From: Methylobacterium sp. J-026
GTDB lineage: Bacteria; Pseudomonadota; Alphaproteobacteria; Rhizobiales; Beijerinckiaceae
Assembly: GCF_022829585.1 (NCBI RefSeq)
Contig: NZ_JAKSYC010000179.1
Span: 1-40,292, forward strand
DNA: 40,292 bases
Reading direction: 5' to 3'
Shown here one piece after another: positions 30,717 through 40,288 of the stretch. The notes beneath the pieces are model-generated. The model was not told where the DNA came from, searched no databases, and saw only the letters and a program-made list of their open reading frames with translations. A program made the translations under genes and the position numbers. Within the stretch, counting starts at the first letter, position 1. Each line of letters begins with the position of its first letter.

Positions 30717-31892
30717 ATGACCGCACCGAATGACGGGCGCGCCGACGTCCTCTGGTTCCTGCCGACCCACGGCGACGGCCGCTATCTCGGCGCCCAGGAG
30801 GGGGCCCGGGAGGTCTCGCTCAGCTACCTGCGCCAGATCGCCCAGGGCGCCGACGCGCTCGGCTATTACGGCGTGCTGCTGCCGACCGGGCGCTCCTGCG
30901 AGGATTCCTGGATCATCGCCTCGGCGCTGGCGCCGCTGACCGAGCGCCTGCGCTTCCTGGTGGCGGTGCGGCCGGGCCTGATGGAGCCCTCCGCGGCGGC
31001 CCGCATGACCGCGACCCTCGACCGGATCTCGGACGGGCGCCTCTTGATCAACGTGGTCACCGGCGGCGACCCGGTGGAGCTCGCCGGCGACGGCGTGTTC
31101 CTGTCCCACGACGCGCGCTACGCCGTCACCGACGAGTTCCTGACGATCTGGCGGGGCCTGCTCTCGGGCGAGACCGTGACGTTCCAGGGCGAGCACCTGC
31201 GCACCGAGAACGGCCGGCTGATCTACCCGCCGGTGCAGAAGCCCTACCCGCCGCTCTATTTCGGCGGCTCCTCGGCGCCCGGCATGGCGGTGGCGGCCGA
31301 GCATTGCGACGTCTACCTCACCTGGGGCGAGCCGCCGGCCCAGGTCGCCGAGAAGATCTCCTCCGCGCGCCGCGCCGCGGAGGAACGTGGAAAAACCTTC
31401 TCCTACGGCATCCGTCTGCACGTGATCGCCCGGGAGACGGAAGGAGAGGCCTGGGACGCCGCGGAGACGCTGATCTCGAAGCTCGACGACGCCACCATCG
31501 CCAAGGCGCAGGAGACCCTGAAGCGGCAGGATTCCGTCGGCCAGAGCCGGATGATGGCGCTCCACGGCGGCCGGCGCGAAAACCTCGTGGTGTCGCCCAA
31601 CCTCTGGGCGGGCGTCGGCCTCGTGCGCGGCGGGGCCGGGACGGCTCTGGTCGGCTCGGCCGACCAGGTCGCCGACCGGATGAAGGAGTATATCGACCTC
31701 GGGATCGACCGCTTCATCCTGTCGGGCTACCCGCACCTGGAGGAGGCCTACCGCTTCGCCGAGCTGGTCTTCCCGAAGCTGCCGCTCCGCGCCACCACGG
31801 GCCGCCCGGCGAGCAACGCCCGCAACGACGGCCCGTTCGGCGAGATCATCGCCAACGACCTCGTGCCGGCCCAGCGGGTCGGGGCGCATTGA
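30717..31892 (+). CDS. ssuD: FMNH2-dependent alkanesulfonate monooxygenase
   Basis: The ATG at 30717 with GGAG six bases before it gives 391 residues; an upstream GTG at 30702 is less likely. It is a bacterial-luciferase-like TIM barrel: [53 protein letters not shown] with the conserved Cys61, then [47 protein letters not shown], with the active-site Arg and His, is also present. It uses FMNH2 from SsuE and O2 to split C1-C_n alkanesulfonates into aldehyde and sulfite. Length and motifs match characterised SsuD proteins closely. Confidence 0.95.
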   Translation: MTAPNDGRADVLWFLPTHGDGRYLGAQEGAREVSLSYLRQIAQGADALGYYGVLLPTGRSCEDSWIIASALAPLTERLRFLVAVRPGLMEPSAAARMTATLDRISDGRLLINVVTGGDPVELAGDGVFLSHDARYAVTDEFLTIWRGLLSGETVTFQGEHLRTENGRLIYPPVQKPYPPLYFGGSSAPGMAVAAEHCDVYLTWGEPPAQVAEKISSARRAAEERGKTFSYGIRLHVIARETEGEAWDAAETLISKLDDATIAKAQETLKRQDSVGQSRMMALHGGRRENLVVSPNLWAGVGLVRGGAGTALVGSADQVADRMKEYIDLGIDRFILSGYPHLEEAYRFAELVFPKLPLRATTGRPASNARNDGPFGEIIANDLVPAQRVGAH

Positions 31893-32022
31893 CCGGTGCG
31901 CAGACATGGCTGATCTGCACGCGGGCCATCCGGGCGTCATGGTCACGCCATTCTTGGCTCGCATCCGTCCGGCCCATCGCCGCGCGACACGCTCGCGCGG
32001 CCCGGATGCGTGAAGGATATCC

Positions 32023-32301
32023 ATGACTTCGACCAAGACGGCCCTGACCGGCCTCCTGGCCATCGGCCTGTCCCTCGGTTCCGCCGCGGCCTTCGCGGAG
32101 CCGTCGCCGGCCCGGGAGGCCCTCAAGCAGCACTGCACCGGCGACTACATGGATTACTGCAGCGCCTACGCGCCCGGCGGCCCCGAGGTCGAAGCCTGCT
32201 TCAAGGCCAATCTCAAGAACCTCACGCCGGGCTGCTCCGCGGCGATCACCGCCTACAAGAAGGAGCAGAAGTCGACCAAGCGCTACAGCGAGGCGCATTG
32301 A
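32023..32301 (+). CDS. Small secreted Cys-rich-repeat protein
   Basis: 92 residues, start fixed by AAGGA 7 bases upstream. A signal peptide (TALTGLLAIGLSLGSAAAFAEP) is followed by EALKQHCTGDYMDYCSAYAPGGPEVEACFKANLKNLTPGCSAAITAYKKEQ. The four cysteines and the pattern C.GDY...C...PGG..V..C...NL..L...C resemble a Cys-rich (FGFR/GLG1-type) repeat common in small alphaproteobacterial periplasmic proteins. Function unknown. It is separate from ssuD by 130 bp and is followed by a gene-free region. Confidence 0.75.
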   Translation: MTSTKTALTGLLAIGLSLGSAAAFAEPSPAREALKQHCTGDYMDYCSAYAPGGPEVEACFKANLKNLTPGCSAAITAYKKEQKSTKRYSEAH

Positions 32302-32627
32302 CGAACCGGGCGCCCGCGGGACGGTCGCCGCACGTCCCCGGACGCGGCCTGCTTCCGCGCAAGCTTTCGACAGTCCTGCGCGCCGCACCGAGATCGATCC
32401 GGGGGCGCCGGCCGGGCTAGGCGGCCGCAACCCCAGATGTCGGCCGGACGGCGCGCGTGAAATCTCTGGACGCATCCGGAGATCATCATGAAATTTTAAG
32501 CGTGCGGCCGCGATGACGAGGCGCTAGTTCGGACAAGCCTGATTCCGACGGCCCCGGGCGGATCGCGCGGCGGCGCGGAACTGAGTCCCGGCTCCCTCGG
32601 AGCTTCGTAGACCCGGATCCCGTGCCG
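32302..32627 (+). other. Gene-free stretch before the SulP gene
   Basis: No convincing gene. A short dyad-containing AT-rich piece (ATCATCATGAAATTTTAAGC near 32480-32505) stands out against the GC-rich surroundings and may hold the promoter of the transporter gene. Confidence 0.3.
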
Positions 32628-34871
32628 ATGACGACCACCGACAGGACCTCCGCCGGAGGCGCGGCGCGTGCGGTGTCGGCGCGCGTGTCGCGGACGATCC
32701 TGGCCGCCGGCGTGGCGACCATGATGATCGTGCTCGATCTCATCGTGTACTCGCAGCTGATCTTCTCGGGTCCCCTCGCCGAGAGCCGCACCGCCGGGGT
32801 GGCGGCGATGTTCGCGGCCTACGTCCTGGGGGGCCTCGTCTTCGCGGCGCTCAAGCGGGACATCGTGATCTCCCTGTCGTTCTTCGGGGCGGCGGCCATC
32901 GTGCAGGCGGCGATCGCCGCCGCGATCGCCGGGCAGCTGCACGGGGCGGGCGTGACCGATCCGGACGCGGTCGGCCAGATCGTCCTCCTCGCCTGCGGCG
33001 TGACGACCCTGCTGACGGGCCTCGCCTTCGTGTCCCTCGGGAGCCTGCGCGCCTCTCTGGTGGCCCAGCTGCTGCCCTACCCGATCCTGACCGGCTTCCT
33101 GTCCGGCGTCGGCCTGCTGCTCCTGCGCAGCGGCGTGCAGATCGGCGCCCATATCGACGACGCGCTCGCGGCCGTGCTGGGCAGTCTCGATCCGGTGACG
33201 CCGACCCCGGGCCCGATCGATCCCGGCACCCTCGGGCGCATCGCCCTGACCCTCGGCATCGGCGTCTGCGCCTTCTACCTGCCCCGGCGCCTCCCGCATT
33301 GGGGGACCTTCCCCGCCATCGTCATCGCCAGCTTCGCCCTGGTGCATCTCGGCCTGTCGGCCCGGGGTCTCGACACGGCCGCCGCCCAGGCGGCCGGGTG
33401 GCTGGTCGATCCGCTGCCGCCGGGATCCCTGCTGCGGGCACCGGCCATCGGCGGCCTCCCGGCCTTCGATCCCGCCCTGCTCCTGCCGATCCTGCCGAAG
33501 ATCGCCACCGAGATGCTGGTCGCGGTCATCATCCAGATCCTCTACGTCGTCAGCGTCGAGCTGGACCTGCGGCGCGAGTTCGGCATCGACCGGGTCTTCG
33601 TCGCCGCGGGCTGGACGAATGTCCTCGGCAGCCTGTTCGGCAGCCCGGTGATGGGATTCGACCGGACCTCGACGCTGTACCTGCACACTATCGGCGGCGG
33701 CCAGTGGCTGGGCCGGTGGCTGACGCTCACCGTCATGGCGGCCGTGCTGGTGTTCGGGGCGAGCGCCCTCGGCCTGCTGCCCCGCCCCCTGGCCGGCGGC
33801 GCCCTCATCGCCATCGCGCTGGGGCACCTCTTCAACCTCTCCCGCGCCCACCGGACCCTGCTGCCCTGGGAAGTCGCGGTGGCGCTGGCCGTGTGCGCGA
33901 CGACCGCCCTGTTCGGGGCGACAGTGGGCTTCCTGACCGGCATGCTGCTGGCGATGCTGATCTTCGCGGTCCAGTACGCCCGGATCCCGACCATCCGCCG
34001 GGTGCTCTCCGGGGCGGAGCGGCGCAGCAGCATCATCCGCGCGCCCGACACCGCCGCCCTGCTGCGCGAGGCCGGGACGCGCACGCGGATCTACACCCTG
34101 CAGGGCTTCCTGTTCTTCCTCAACGGCCAGGCGATCTACCAGCGGGTCGCCGCGGAGGCCGGAACCCTGCGCGTGCTCGTCCTGGACTTCCGGGACTGCG
34201 TCGGCCTCGACAGCTCGGCGCTCGTGGCGTTCCGGAAGATCGGGCAGCGCGCCGAGGCGCAGGGCTTCGACGTGCTGCTGGTGCATCTCGGGGCGAAGGC
34301 GCTCCGGCTGATCGAGCGCAACGGCCTCACCGCCGGACCGCGGATCCGTGTCCTGCCGACCCTCGACGAGGCCCTGCGCGCCGCCGAGGCGACGCTGCTG
34401 TCGGAGACCGGGATCTCCGGGGCCGGCGCGACCACGCGCTTCGCCCAGCACCTGTCGGATCAGCTCGGCTGCGCGATCGAGCCCGGCGACCTCGCCCCCT
34501 ACGTGACCGTGCGCACCCTGGACACCGGCGCGGCGCTGATGCGCCAGGGCGAGGCGGCCGACGCCCTGTATTTCCTCGAGCAGGGCCTCGTCTCGATCGA
34601 GATCGCGGTGCCGGGGCGTCCCCATATGCGCCTGCGCACCACCACGGCGGGCACGGTGATCGGCGAGGTCGCGCTGGTGCAGGGCGGGCGGCGGACCGCC
34701 ACGGCCATCGCCGAGAGCCCGTGCCGCGTCACCGGCCTCGACCGGGCGGGCCTCGCCCGCATGGAGCGCGAGCGCCCCGACCTCGCGCTGTACGTCCAGC
34801 GCTTCCTGATCCTGGAACTGGCCGGCAAGCTCACCGACACGAACCGGCTGCTCGAGGTCGAGCTGCACTGA
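32628..34871 (+). CDS. SulP anion transporter fused to STAS and cyclic-nucleotide-binding-like domains
   Basis: 747 residues from the ATG at 32628 (a GTG at 32622 is also possible). The membrane part (about 25-455) has around ten to twelve helices, with SulP hallmarks SLRASLVAQLLPYPILTGFLSGVGLLLLRSGVQ, GFDRTSTLYLHTIGGG and FGATVGFLTGMLLAMLIFAVQYARI. A STAS domain follows (about 490-600: IYTLQGFLFFLNGQAIYQRV...VLVLDFRDCVGLDSSALVAFRKI). A Crp-like cNMP-binding domain comes last (about 620-735: LDTGAALMRQGEAADALYFLEQGLVSIEI...GTVIGEVALVQGGRRTATAIA). Substrate is probably an inorganic anion such as sulfate, transport being set by the last domain. The classic first SulP signature is less clear than usual. 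Confidence 0.88.
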   Translation: MTTTDRTSAGGAARAVSARVSRTILAAGVATMMIVLDLIVYSQLIFSGPLAESRTAGVAAMFAAYVLGGLVFAALKRDIVISLSFFGAAAIVQAAIAAAIAGQLHGAGVTDPDAVGQIVLLACGVTTLLTGLAFVSLGSLRASLVAQLLPYPILTGFLSGVGLLLLRSGVQIGAHIDDALAAVLGSLDPVTPTPGPIDPGTLGRIALTLGIGVCAFYLPRRLPHWGTFPAIVIASFALVHLGLSARGLDTAAAQAAGWLVDPLPPGSLLRAPAIGGLPAFDPALLLPILPKIATEMLVAVIIQILYVVSVELDLRREFGIDRVFVAAGWTNVLGSLFGSPVMGFDRTSTLYLHTIGGGQWLGRWLTLTVMAAVLVFGASALGLLPRPLAGGALIAIALGHLFNLSRAHRTLLPWEVAVALAVCATTALFGATVGFLTGMLLAMLIFAVQYARIPTIRRVLSGAERRSSIIRAPDTAALLREAGTRTRIYTLQGFLFFLNGQAIYQRVAAEAGTLRVLVLDFRDCVGLDSSALVAFRKIGQRAEAQGFDVLLVHLGAKALRLIERNGLTAGPRIRVLPTLDEALRAAEATLLSETGISGAGATTRFAQHLSDQLGCAIEPGDLAPYVTVRTLDTGAALMRQGEAADALYFLEQGLVSIEIAVPGRPHMRLRTTTAGTVIGEVALVQGGRRTATAIAESPCRVTGLDRAGLARMERERPDLALYVQRFLILELAGKLTDTNRLLEVELH

Positions 34872-34935
34872 GACCCGGTCTCCCGGATCCGGGGTCGGGC
34901 TCATCGCGGTCCGGTATGAGGCCCCCTCCGCGCGA

Positions 34936-35331
34936 TCAGGCCGCCGCCAGGATCGCCGCCAGACCGATATGGGTCGCTTGGTGGAGGAACTGGTCGATGC
35001 CGATCAGCCACCAGAACCGGGCGTCGGTGGCGGGGAGGCGCGTGCGCCGGCCGATCAGGCTCTTGCCGCGGTCGATCGCCGTGTGCACGGCGAAATCCAC
35101 CAGCGCCAGCCACCACAGGGCCGGCTTGACCGGCAGCGCGATCAGCAGCGTGCCCAACCCGTGCAGGCCGGTATGGGCGCAGAGCGGCACGGCCCAGGCC
35201 GAGGCGCGGTCCTTGCCCTGCGCCATCCAGGTGGTCTGGAGCAGGAAATCCGCCGCGAGCTGCTTCACCGCGAAGGCGAGGAACAGCAGGGCCAGGGCGC
35301 CGACCGGAACGGGCGTGTCGAAGGACGGCAT
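34936..35331 (-). CDS. DUF3307-family membrane protein
   Basis: Start taken at the ATG at 35331 (131 residues); an ATG at 35403 in the same frame would add 24 residues. The fold has three to four helices: VGALALLFLAFAVKQLAADFLLQTTWMA, LCAHTGLHGLGTLLIAL, LWWLALVDFAVHTAIDRGK and FWWLIGIDQFLHQATHIGLAAILA. ADF.LQ...M and the DQ.LH..TH motif are those of DUF3307, small integral proteins found next to phage-like or regulatory genes. The conserved His and Asp residues could bind metal. It is convergent with the SulP gene. Confidence 0.8.
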   Translation of the reverse strand: MPSFDTPVPVGALALLFLAFAVKQLAADFLLQTTWMAQGKDRASAWAVPLCAHTGLHGLGTLLIALPVKPALWWLALVDFAVHTAIDRGKSLIGRRTRLPATDARFWWLIGIDQFLHQATHIGLAAILAAA

Positions 35332-35527
35332 CGCAGCGCTGGGTCTCCTGCCGCGCTCGAGCGGGCCGACGGCGCGGGCGCCGAATCGATGGGTCTCCAG
35401 CATACACCCCCGGCCGGCCCCTGGCTCGGTTCGGGCCGCGGCCACGCCGCGGGGGCGGGGGGGGAAAGGGGAGGAAGGGGAGGGAGCGGGCGCGACCGGA
35501 CGACCGCGCCCAGACGCGCGGCGATCC

Positions 35528-36268
35528 TCACGGGCGGCCGATCCAGGCCGCGCGCAGCACCCGGAGGTTGGCCGCCGGGACCGGCGCGGCCGGTCGGGAC
35601 GCGGGCGGTCCGGACCGCGCCGGATCGATCACCGCCAGCCGGGCGACCTCCGCGGCCAGACGGGTGTAGTCGGCCAGATGCACGCCGTCCTGGTGCAGCC
35701 CCGGCCCGGCGAGGCCGCCGGCGCCGGCGCGCAGGGCGGCGAACGGGTCGAAGAAGGCGTGGCCCCGCGCGGCGCAGAGCGCCGCGAGGCGGTCCGAGAA
35801 GATCGCGACGGCGGCCGGGTCCCGGCCGGTCGTCCAGGCGCCGACCGGCGGCACGGCGGCGACGAAGACCTGCGCCGACCAGGTGTCGAGGAGGTCCAGG
35901 ATGCGCCGGACCTCGGCCTCGAACCGGCGCACGCTCCGGTCCCGCTCCGGGTGGCGCCAGCGCAGGATGTCGTTGGTGCCGATGATCAGAACGGCGGCCG
36001 CGCAGCGGACCGGGACGGGCAGATCCGCGAGGTGGCGGGCGCAATCGGCCGCGGTGCTGCCGCCGACGGCGACGTTGAGGCTGGGCCGGCCGCCGAAATC
36101 CGGCGTGCCGATGAACTCCGCGTGGGAATTGCCCGCCAGCAGCACGCTGTCCGGCGTGGCGGCGCGGAGCGCGGCGCGGAGGTCGGGCCGCCGTTCGGCG
36201 AGCCGCCGCCCGACGATCCGCCGGTGCCGCCAGTGTCGGATGGCGGTCTCGATCCAGGGAGCGCGCAT
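35528..36268 (-). CDS. SGNH/GDSL-type hydrolase
   Basis: 246 residues from an ATG at 36268. Block I is [10 protein letters not shown] (GNS in place of GDS, Ser nucleophile kept), block II is [11 protein letters not shown], block III is LIIGTNDIL with the oxyanion Asn, and block V is DGVHLADY with the Asp-x-x-His catalytic pair. It should be an esterase or acyl hydrolase. No signal peptide is seen; the first 35 residues are basic and helical, so it is likely cytoplasmic or membrane-associated. It is the only gene between DUF3307 and the SDR gene and is transcribed divergently from the latter. Confidence 0.82.
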   Translation of the reverse strand: MRAPWIETAIRHWRHRRIVGRRLAERRPDLRAALRAATPDSVLLAGNSHAEFIGTPDFGGRPSLNVAVGGSTAADCARHLADLPVPVRCAAAVLIIGTNDILRWRHPERDRSVRRFEAEVRRILDLLDTWSAQVFVAAVPPVGAWTTGRDPAAVAIFSDRLAALCAARGHAFFDPFAALRAGAGGLAGPGLHQDGVHLADYTRLAAEVARLAVIDPARSGPPASRPAAPVPAANLRVLRAAWIGRP

Positions 36269-36668
36269 GGCTGTCCTGAGCAGGCGTGAGGGATCGGCCG
36301 CGCCGGGGGGCCGGAGCGGGGTAGGGAGCGGGCACGGGCCGGATCGACTATCGGTGACCGCAGGCAGGCGACGGAGAAGTCAGGCTTTCATCATTCAGGC
36401 GCCGGAAACACACGGAAATACTTTCCAATACTGCGTGCCGACGGTGCCGATCTATAAGTGGGAAAATTTCACACGTCAATGGCCACGCTGGCCGTCGCCC
36501 GGTCCGGGTCCGGCGGCTTCCGGCTCCGGCGCAGCCGCGCTAGAATGCCGTCCGCCGGAGTGGATACCGGTTCGGCGCGAGAAAGCACGTCACCACAAGA
36601 CCCTCGGTCGGGGGTCTCAGGGGCGGCCGCGCCGCGGCGGCGGCCCGGGACGGTCGGGGAAAGCCGGG
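36269..36668. promoter_or_regulatory. Divergent regulatory region with near-palindrome
   Basis: A 400-bp gene-free stretch between divergent genes. At 36458-36474 lies GTGGGAAAATTTCACAC, nearly palindromic (GTG-N-GAAA-ATTTC-N-CAC), in an AT-rich patch with TCTATAAG just upstream. It may be a regulator site for the dehydrogenase gene. Confidence 0.35.
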
Positions 36669-37433
36669 ATGGTCAGGGATCGCGTCTTCATCGTCACGGG
36701 CGCCGGCTCGGGGCTGGGGGAAGCGGCGGCGCGCGGCCTGGTGGCGGCGGGGGCGCGGGTCGTGGTGGCCGACATCGCCCGGGAGGCGGGGGCCCGGGTG
36801 GCGGCGGAGCTGGGCGCGCAGGCGCGCTTCGCGGCGACCGACGTCACGCGCGAGGCGGACGGGCAGGGGGCGGTCCGGGCGGCCCTCGACGCCTTCGGGC
36901 ACCTGCACGGGCTGGTGAACTGCGCCGGGATCGCGCCCGGGGAGAAGGTCCTGGGCCGCGAGGGACCGCACCGGCTCGACAGCTTCGCCCGGGCGGTCTC
37001 GGTGAACCTCGTCGGCACCTTCAACATGATCCGGCTGGCAGCCGAGGCGATCGCCCGGGAGGCGCCCGATGCGGACGGCGCCCGGGGCGTGATCGTCAAC
37101 ACCGCCTCAATCGCGGCCTTCGACGGCCAGATCGGGCAGGCGGCCTACGCGGCCTCGAAGGGCGGGGTCGCCGCGATGACCCTGCCGATCGCCCGGGAAC
37201 TCGCCCGGCACGGCATCCGGGTCGTCACCATCGCGCCGGGCATCTTCGCGACGCCCATGATGGCGGCCATGTCCCAGGACGTGCAGGACGCGCTGGGCCG
37301 CTCCGTGCCGTACCCGCCCCGGCTCGGGCGCCCGTCGGAATACGCCGCCCTCGTCCGGCACATCTGCGAGAACCCGATGCTGAACGGCGAGACGATCCGC
37401 CTGGACGGGGCGCTGCGGATGCCGCCCCGCTGA
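36669..37433 (+). CDS. Short-chain dehydrogenase (3-hydroxyacyl-CoA dehydrogenase type II-like)
   Basis: 254 residues from the ATG at 36669. The nucleotide loop TGAGSGLG (10-17), the acidic [10 protein letters not shown] after beta-2 (NAD-type preference), the NCAG motif, the catalytic Ser in VNTASIAAF and YAASKGG around 157-163 are all present. [45 protein letters not shown] and the late segment [22 protein letters not shown] closely follow type II 3-hydroxyacyl-CoA dehydrogenases (HSD10-like). It would oxidise 3-hydroxyacyl-CoA or related secondary alcohols with NAD. It stands alone. Confidence 0.9.
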   Translation: MVRDRVFIVTGAGSGLGEAAARGLVAAGARVVVADIAREAGARVAAELGAQARFAATDVTREADGQGAVRAALDAFGHLHGLVNCAGIAPGEKVLGREGPHRLDSFARAVSVNLVGTFNMIRLAAEAIAREAPDADGARGVIVNTASIAAFDGQIGQAAYAASKGGVAAMTLPIARELARHGIRVVTIAPGIFATPMMAAMSQDVQDALGRSVPYPPRLGRPSEYAALVRHICENPMLNGETIRLDGALRMPPR

Positions 37434-37440
37434 GCGTCTC

Positions 37441-37689
37441 TCAGCCGATCGACACGCTGGTCAGGATTTCGGCGGCCCGGCGCACCTCCGCGGCGATCAT
37501 CTCCTCGCTTGGCCCATCGATCGGCAGGTCGGACAGGATCGCCGCGACGTCGCGCTTCACGTCCTCGCGGATCTCCGGATTCTCCTCCGACAGGCGCCCG
37601 ATCAGGACGCCCAGCACGATCTCCAGCGCCGACAGCTTCGCGTGTAGGCGCGTGACGTCGTCCAGGGGCTCGGGCTCGTGTCCGGTCAT
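37441..37689 (-). CDS. Small acidic protein of unknown function
   Basis: 82 residues from the ATG at 37689, with GGAG ten bases upstream. Helical and acidic: DDVTRLHAKLSALEIVLGVLIGRLSEENPEIREDVKRDVAAILSDLP, then PSEEMIAAEVRRAAEILTSV. No cysteines, signals or known domain. Convergent with the dehydrogenase gene, eight bp apart. Appears to be a genuine small gene with typical GC-rich codon use. Confidence 0.65.
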   Translation of the reverse strand: MTGHEPEPLDDVTRLHAKLSALEIVLGVLIGRLSEENPEIREDVKRDVAAILSDLPIDGPSEEMIAAEVRRAAEILTSVSIG

Positions 37690-37970
37690 GGGCGGCTCCG
37701 TCTCGGATGGGGGGCCGACGCGCGCGCCGGCGGGCTCGGCGTCTCATACAGCCGCGGCGGCCGGCCGTCTCGCCGGACGGTGCAGCGTCCGGGCCGGCGT
37801 CGCATGGGGGCGGGGGCGGCGCTCCGAGGGCCGGCGCGCCACGGCCGCCCCGCCGCTGCATGGTGTCGCCCCGCCGCGGGAATGCGGAGCCGGACGGCCG
37901 CCCCGGCGATTGCTCCCGGACGCGGCGTCCGCCAGGGCGTGGATCGCAGGGCGCTGATCGGGAGGGCGGC

Positions 37971-40247
37971 ATGGCTGCAGGTGCGCGGGATTCCGGAGCC
38001 GAACTCGGCAAGGCCCACACCCGGGTCGAGGGGCCCGACAAGGTCACGGGCCGGGCCCTCTACAGCTCCGACCGCACCGGCCCGGAGGCGGGCACCGCCC
38101 ACGCCGCCCTGGTGACCAGCCCCATCGCCCGGGGCCGGATCACCGGGTTCGACCTCGCCGCCGCGGCCCGCATGCCCGGCGTGCTCGGCCTCTTCACGCA
38201 TCGGGACTTTTCCGGGGCGGTGGCGCCGGTGAAGCACCTGATGGCCGGGGGCTACGCCAACAGCACGCACCGGCCGCTCGAATCCGACGCGGTCGCCTAT
38301 GCCGGGCAGATCGTGGCCCTCGTCGTGGCCGAGACCCTGGAGGTGGCCGAGGCCGCGGCGGGCGCCGTTCGGGTCACCTACGCGGAGGAGCCCGCCGCCG
38401 GCGGCTTCGACGCGCCCGGGGCCGAGACCGTGCGGCTCGCCGACCTCAAGCCCCACCACGCGGACATCGCCCGGGGCGACGCCGAGGCCGGCCTGGCGGA
38501 GGCGGCCGTCCGCGTCGAGGCGCGCTACGAGACCCCAGTCCAGCACCACAACCCGATCGAGCTGTTCACCACCCGGGCCGCCTGGGACGGCGACCGGCTC
38601 ACCGTGCACGAGCCGACCCGCTACGTCGGCGCCGTGCAGCACGGGCTCGCGGCGCAGCTCGGGCTGGATCCCGCGCAGGTGCGGGTGGTGGCCGGCCTGA
38701 TCGGCGGCCATTTCGGCTCGAAATTCGCGCTGTCGCAGCACACGGCGCTGGTCGCCCTGGCGGCCAAGCGCCTCGACCGGCCGGTCTCCCTGGTGCCGAC
38801 CCGGCGGCAAGGCTTCACCATCGCCAATTACCGGCCGGAATCGCGCCACCGGATCCGGCTCGGGGCCGACCGGTCGGGCCGGTTCACCGCCCTGGTGCAC
38901 GAGGCCGAGACCGTGACCTCGCGCTTCGATCCCTTCGTCATGGAGGGCGCCGAGGTCACCGCCAGCCTCTACGCCTGCCCGAACATCCGCACCAAGGAAC
39001 GGGCCGTACGGGTCGACCGCAACACCCCGGGACCGATGCGGGCGCCCCCGGAGGTGCCGTTCCTGTTCGCCCTGGAGAGCGCCGTCGACGAGATGGCGGT
39101 GGCGCTCGCCATGGACCCGATCGAACTGCGCCGGCGCAACGACACGGCGGTCGATCCGGTCTCCGGCAAAGCGTTCTCGACGCGGCCGCTGATGGCCTGC
39201 TTCGACGCGGGCGCCCAGGCCTTCGGCTGGTCGCGCCGGGTGCCGCGCCCGGGTTCGATGCGCGATGGTCCCTGGCGGGTGGGGCTCGGCTGCGCCACCT
39301 CGGTGCGACCCGTAAAGATCGCCGCCGCGACGCTGCGGGTCCGGCTCGGCCCGGACGGCGCCGCGGAGGTGGCCTGCGCGCACCACGAGATCGGCAACGG
39401 CATCACCACACTGCTGGCGATGGGCGCGGCGGACGGGCTCGGGGTGGCGGTGGAGCGGGTCACGGTCCGGCTCGGCGACACGGACCTGCCGGCGGCGGGC
39501 ATCTCCGGCGGGTCGAGCACGACCACCAGCCTGATGAACGCCCTGGCGCTGGGCTGCGGGCAGATCCGCGCGGTCCTGGCGCAGGCCGCGACCGGGCAGG
39601 GCGGGCGCCTCGCCGGCCGGGATCCGGACACCCTGCACCTCGGGGGCGGGCGGCTCGCGGCCCCGGACGGGACGGGAATCGCGCTCGCCGAGGCGGTCGG
39701 CCCCGGGGGCGTCGAGACGCTCGCCGCGTTCGTGCCCGCGGGGGGCGACCGGGACACGGCCCTGGCGGCCCTGCGGCAGGGCCATATCGGGCTCTCCCTC
39801 GGCGGCGGCGGGCAGGCCGTGTCCTGGGGCTTCGGGGCGCAGTTCGCCGAGGTCCATGTCCATGCCGAGACCGGGGAGATCCGGGTGGCCCGGCTGACCG
39901 GCGCCTTCGCGGCGGGGCGGATCCTCAATCCGCTCACCGCCCGGAGCCAGCTCACGGGCGGGATGATCTGGGGCCTCGGCTCGGCGCTCCTGGAGGAGAC
40001 GGTGGTCGACGGCGCCGCCTACCGCAACCCGGACCTGGCCGAGTATCTCGTGCCCACGGCGGCCGACGCGCCGGAGGTCGAGGCGCTGCTGGTGGACGAC
40101 CCCGACGATCAGGTCGATGCGCTGGGCCTGAAGGGTCTGGGCGAGCTCGGGATCATCGGGGTGAACGCGGCCATCGCCAACGCCGTCCACCACGCCACCG
40201 GGCGGCGCATCCGGAGGCTGCCGATCCGGCTGGAGGACGTGGCGTAG
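37971..40247 (+). CDS. Xanthine-dehydrogenase-family molybdopterin-binding subunit
   Basis: The ATG at 37971 with GGGAGGG upstream gives 758 residues. The N-terminal hammerhead domain begins GKAHTRVEGPDKVTGRALYSSD. The molybdopterin-binding domain shows HHNPIELFTTRA, VAGLIGGHFGSKFALSQHT, NTPGPMRAPPEVPFLFALESAVDEMA and HEIGNGITTLLA. It ends with the catalytic Glu725 in KGLGELGIIG. It would hydroxylate aldehydes or N-heterocycles with Mo-pterin; short size and motifs are nearest PaoC/YagR-type aldehyde oxidases. FeS and FAD subunits are not encoded on its 5' side in this window; they may lie beyond 40292. Confidence 0.92.
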   Translation: MAAGARDSGAELGKAHTRVEGPDKVTGRALYSSDRTGPEAGTAHAALVTSPIARGRITGFDLAAAARMPGVLGLFTHRDFSGAVAPVKHLMAGGYANSTHRPLESDAVAYAGQIVALVVAETLEVAEAAAGAVRVTYAEEPAAGGFDAPGAETVRLADLKPHHADIARGDAEAGLAEAAVRVEARYETPVQHHNPIELFTTRAAWDGDRLTVHEPTRYVGAVQHGLAAQLGLDPAQVRVVAGLIGGHFGSKFALSQHTALVALAAKRLDRPVSLVPTRRQGFTIANYRPESRHRIRLGADRSGRFTALVHEAETVTSRFDPFVMEGAEVTASLYACPNIRTKERAVRVDRNTPGPMRAPPEVPFLFALESAVDEMAVALAMDPIELRRRNDTAVDPVSGKAFSTRPLMACFDAGAQAFGWSRRVPRPGSMRDGPWRVGLGCATSVRPVKIAAATLRVRLGPDGAAEVACAHHEIGNGITTLLAMGAADGLGVAVERVTVRLGDTDLPAAGISGGSSTTTSLMNALALGCGQIRAVLAQAATGQGGRLAGRDPDTLHLGGGRLAAPDGTGIALAEAVGPGGVETLAAFVPAGGDRDTALAALRQGHIGLSLGGGGQAVSWGFGAQFAEVHVHAETGEIRVARLTGAFAAGRILNPLTARSQLTGGMIWGLGSALLEETVVDGAAYRNPDLAEYLVPTAADAPEVEALLVDDPDDQVDALGLKGLGELGIIGVNAAIANAVHHATGRRIRRLPIRLEDVA

Positions 40248-40260
40248 AGGGGGGCCACCT

Positions 40261-40288
40261 CTCCCTCCCCCCTTTGCGGGGGAGGGAG
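40261..40288 (+). terminator. Hairpin after the molybdopterin-subunit gene
   Basis: CTCCCTCCCCC pairs perfectly with GGGGGAGGGAG around a six-base loop, 13 bp after the stop codon. No T-run is visible before the edge, so termination is likely but not certain; similar C/G-rich hairpins are repeated in many alphaproteobacterial genomes. Confidence 0.5.

Noticed and set aside
29835..32138. 767-residue open frame on the minus strand opposite ssuB and ssuD
   Set aside because: It is the mirror of the high-GC codon pattern of the plus-strand genes, full of Arg/Gly/His/Pro, with no domain. The same holds for the long minus frames at 26924-28975, 32496-34904 and 37686-40193 and the plus frame 33299-36289.
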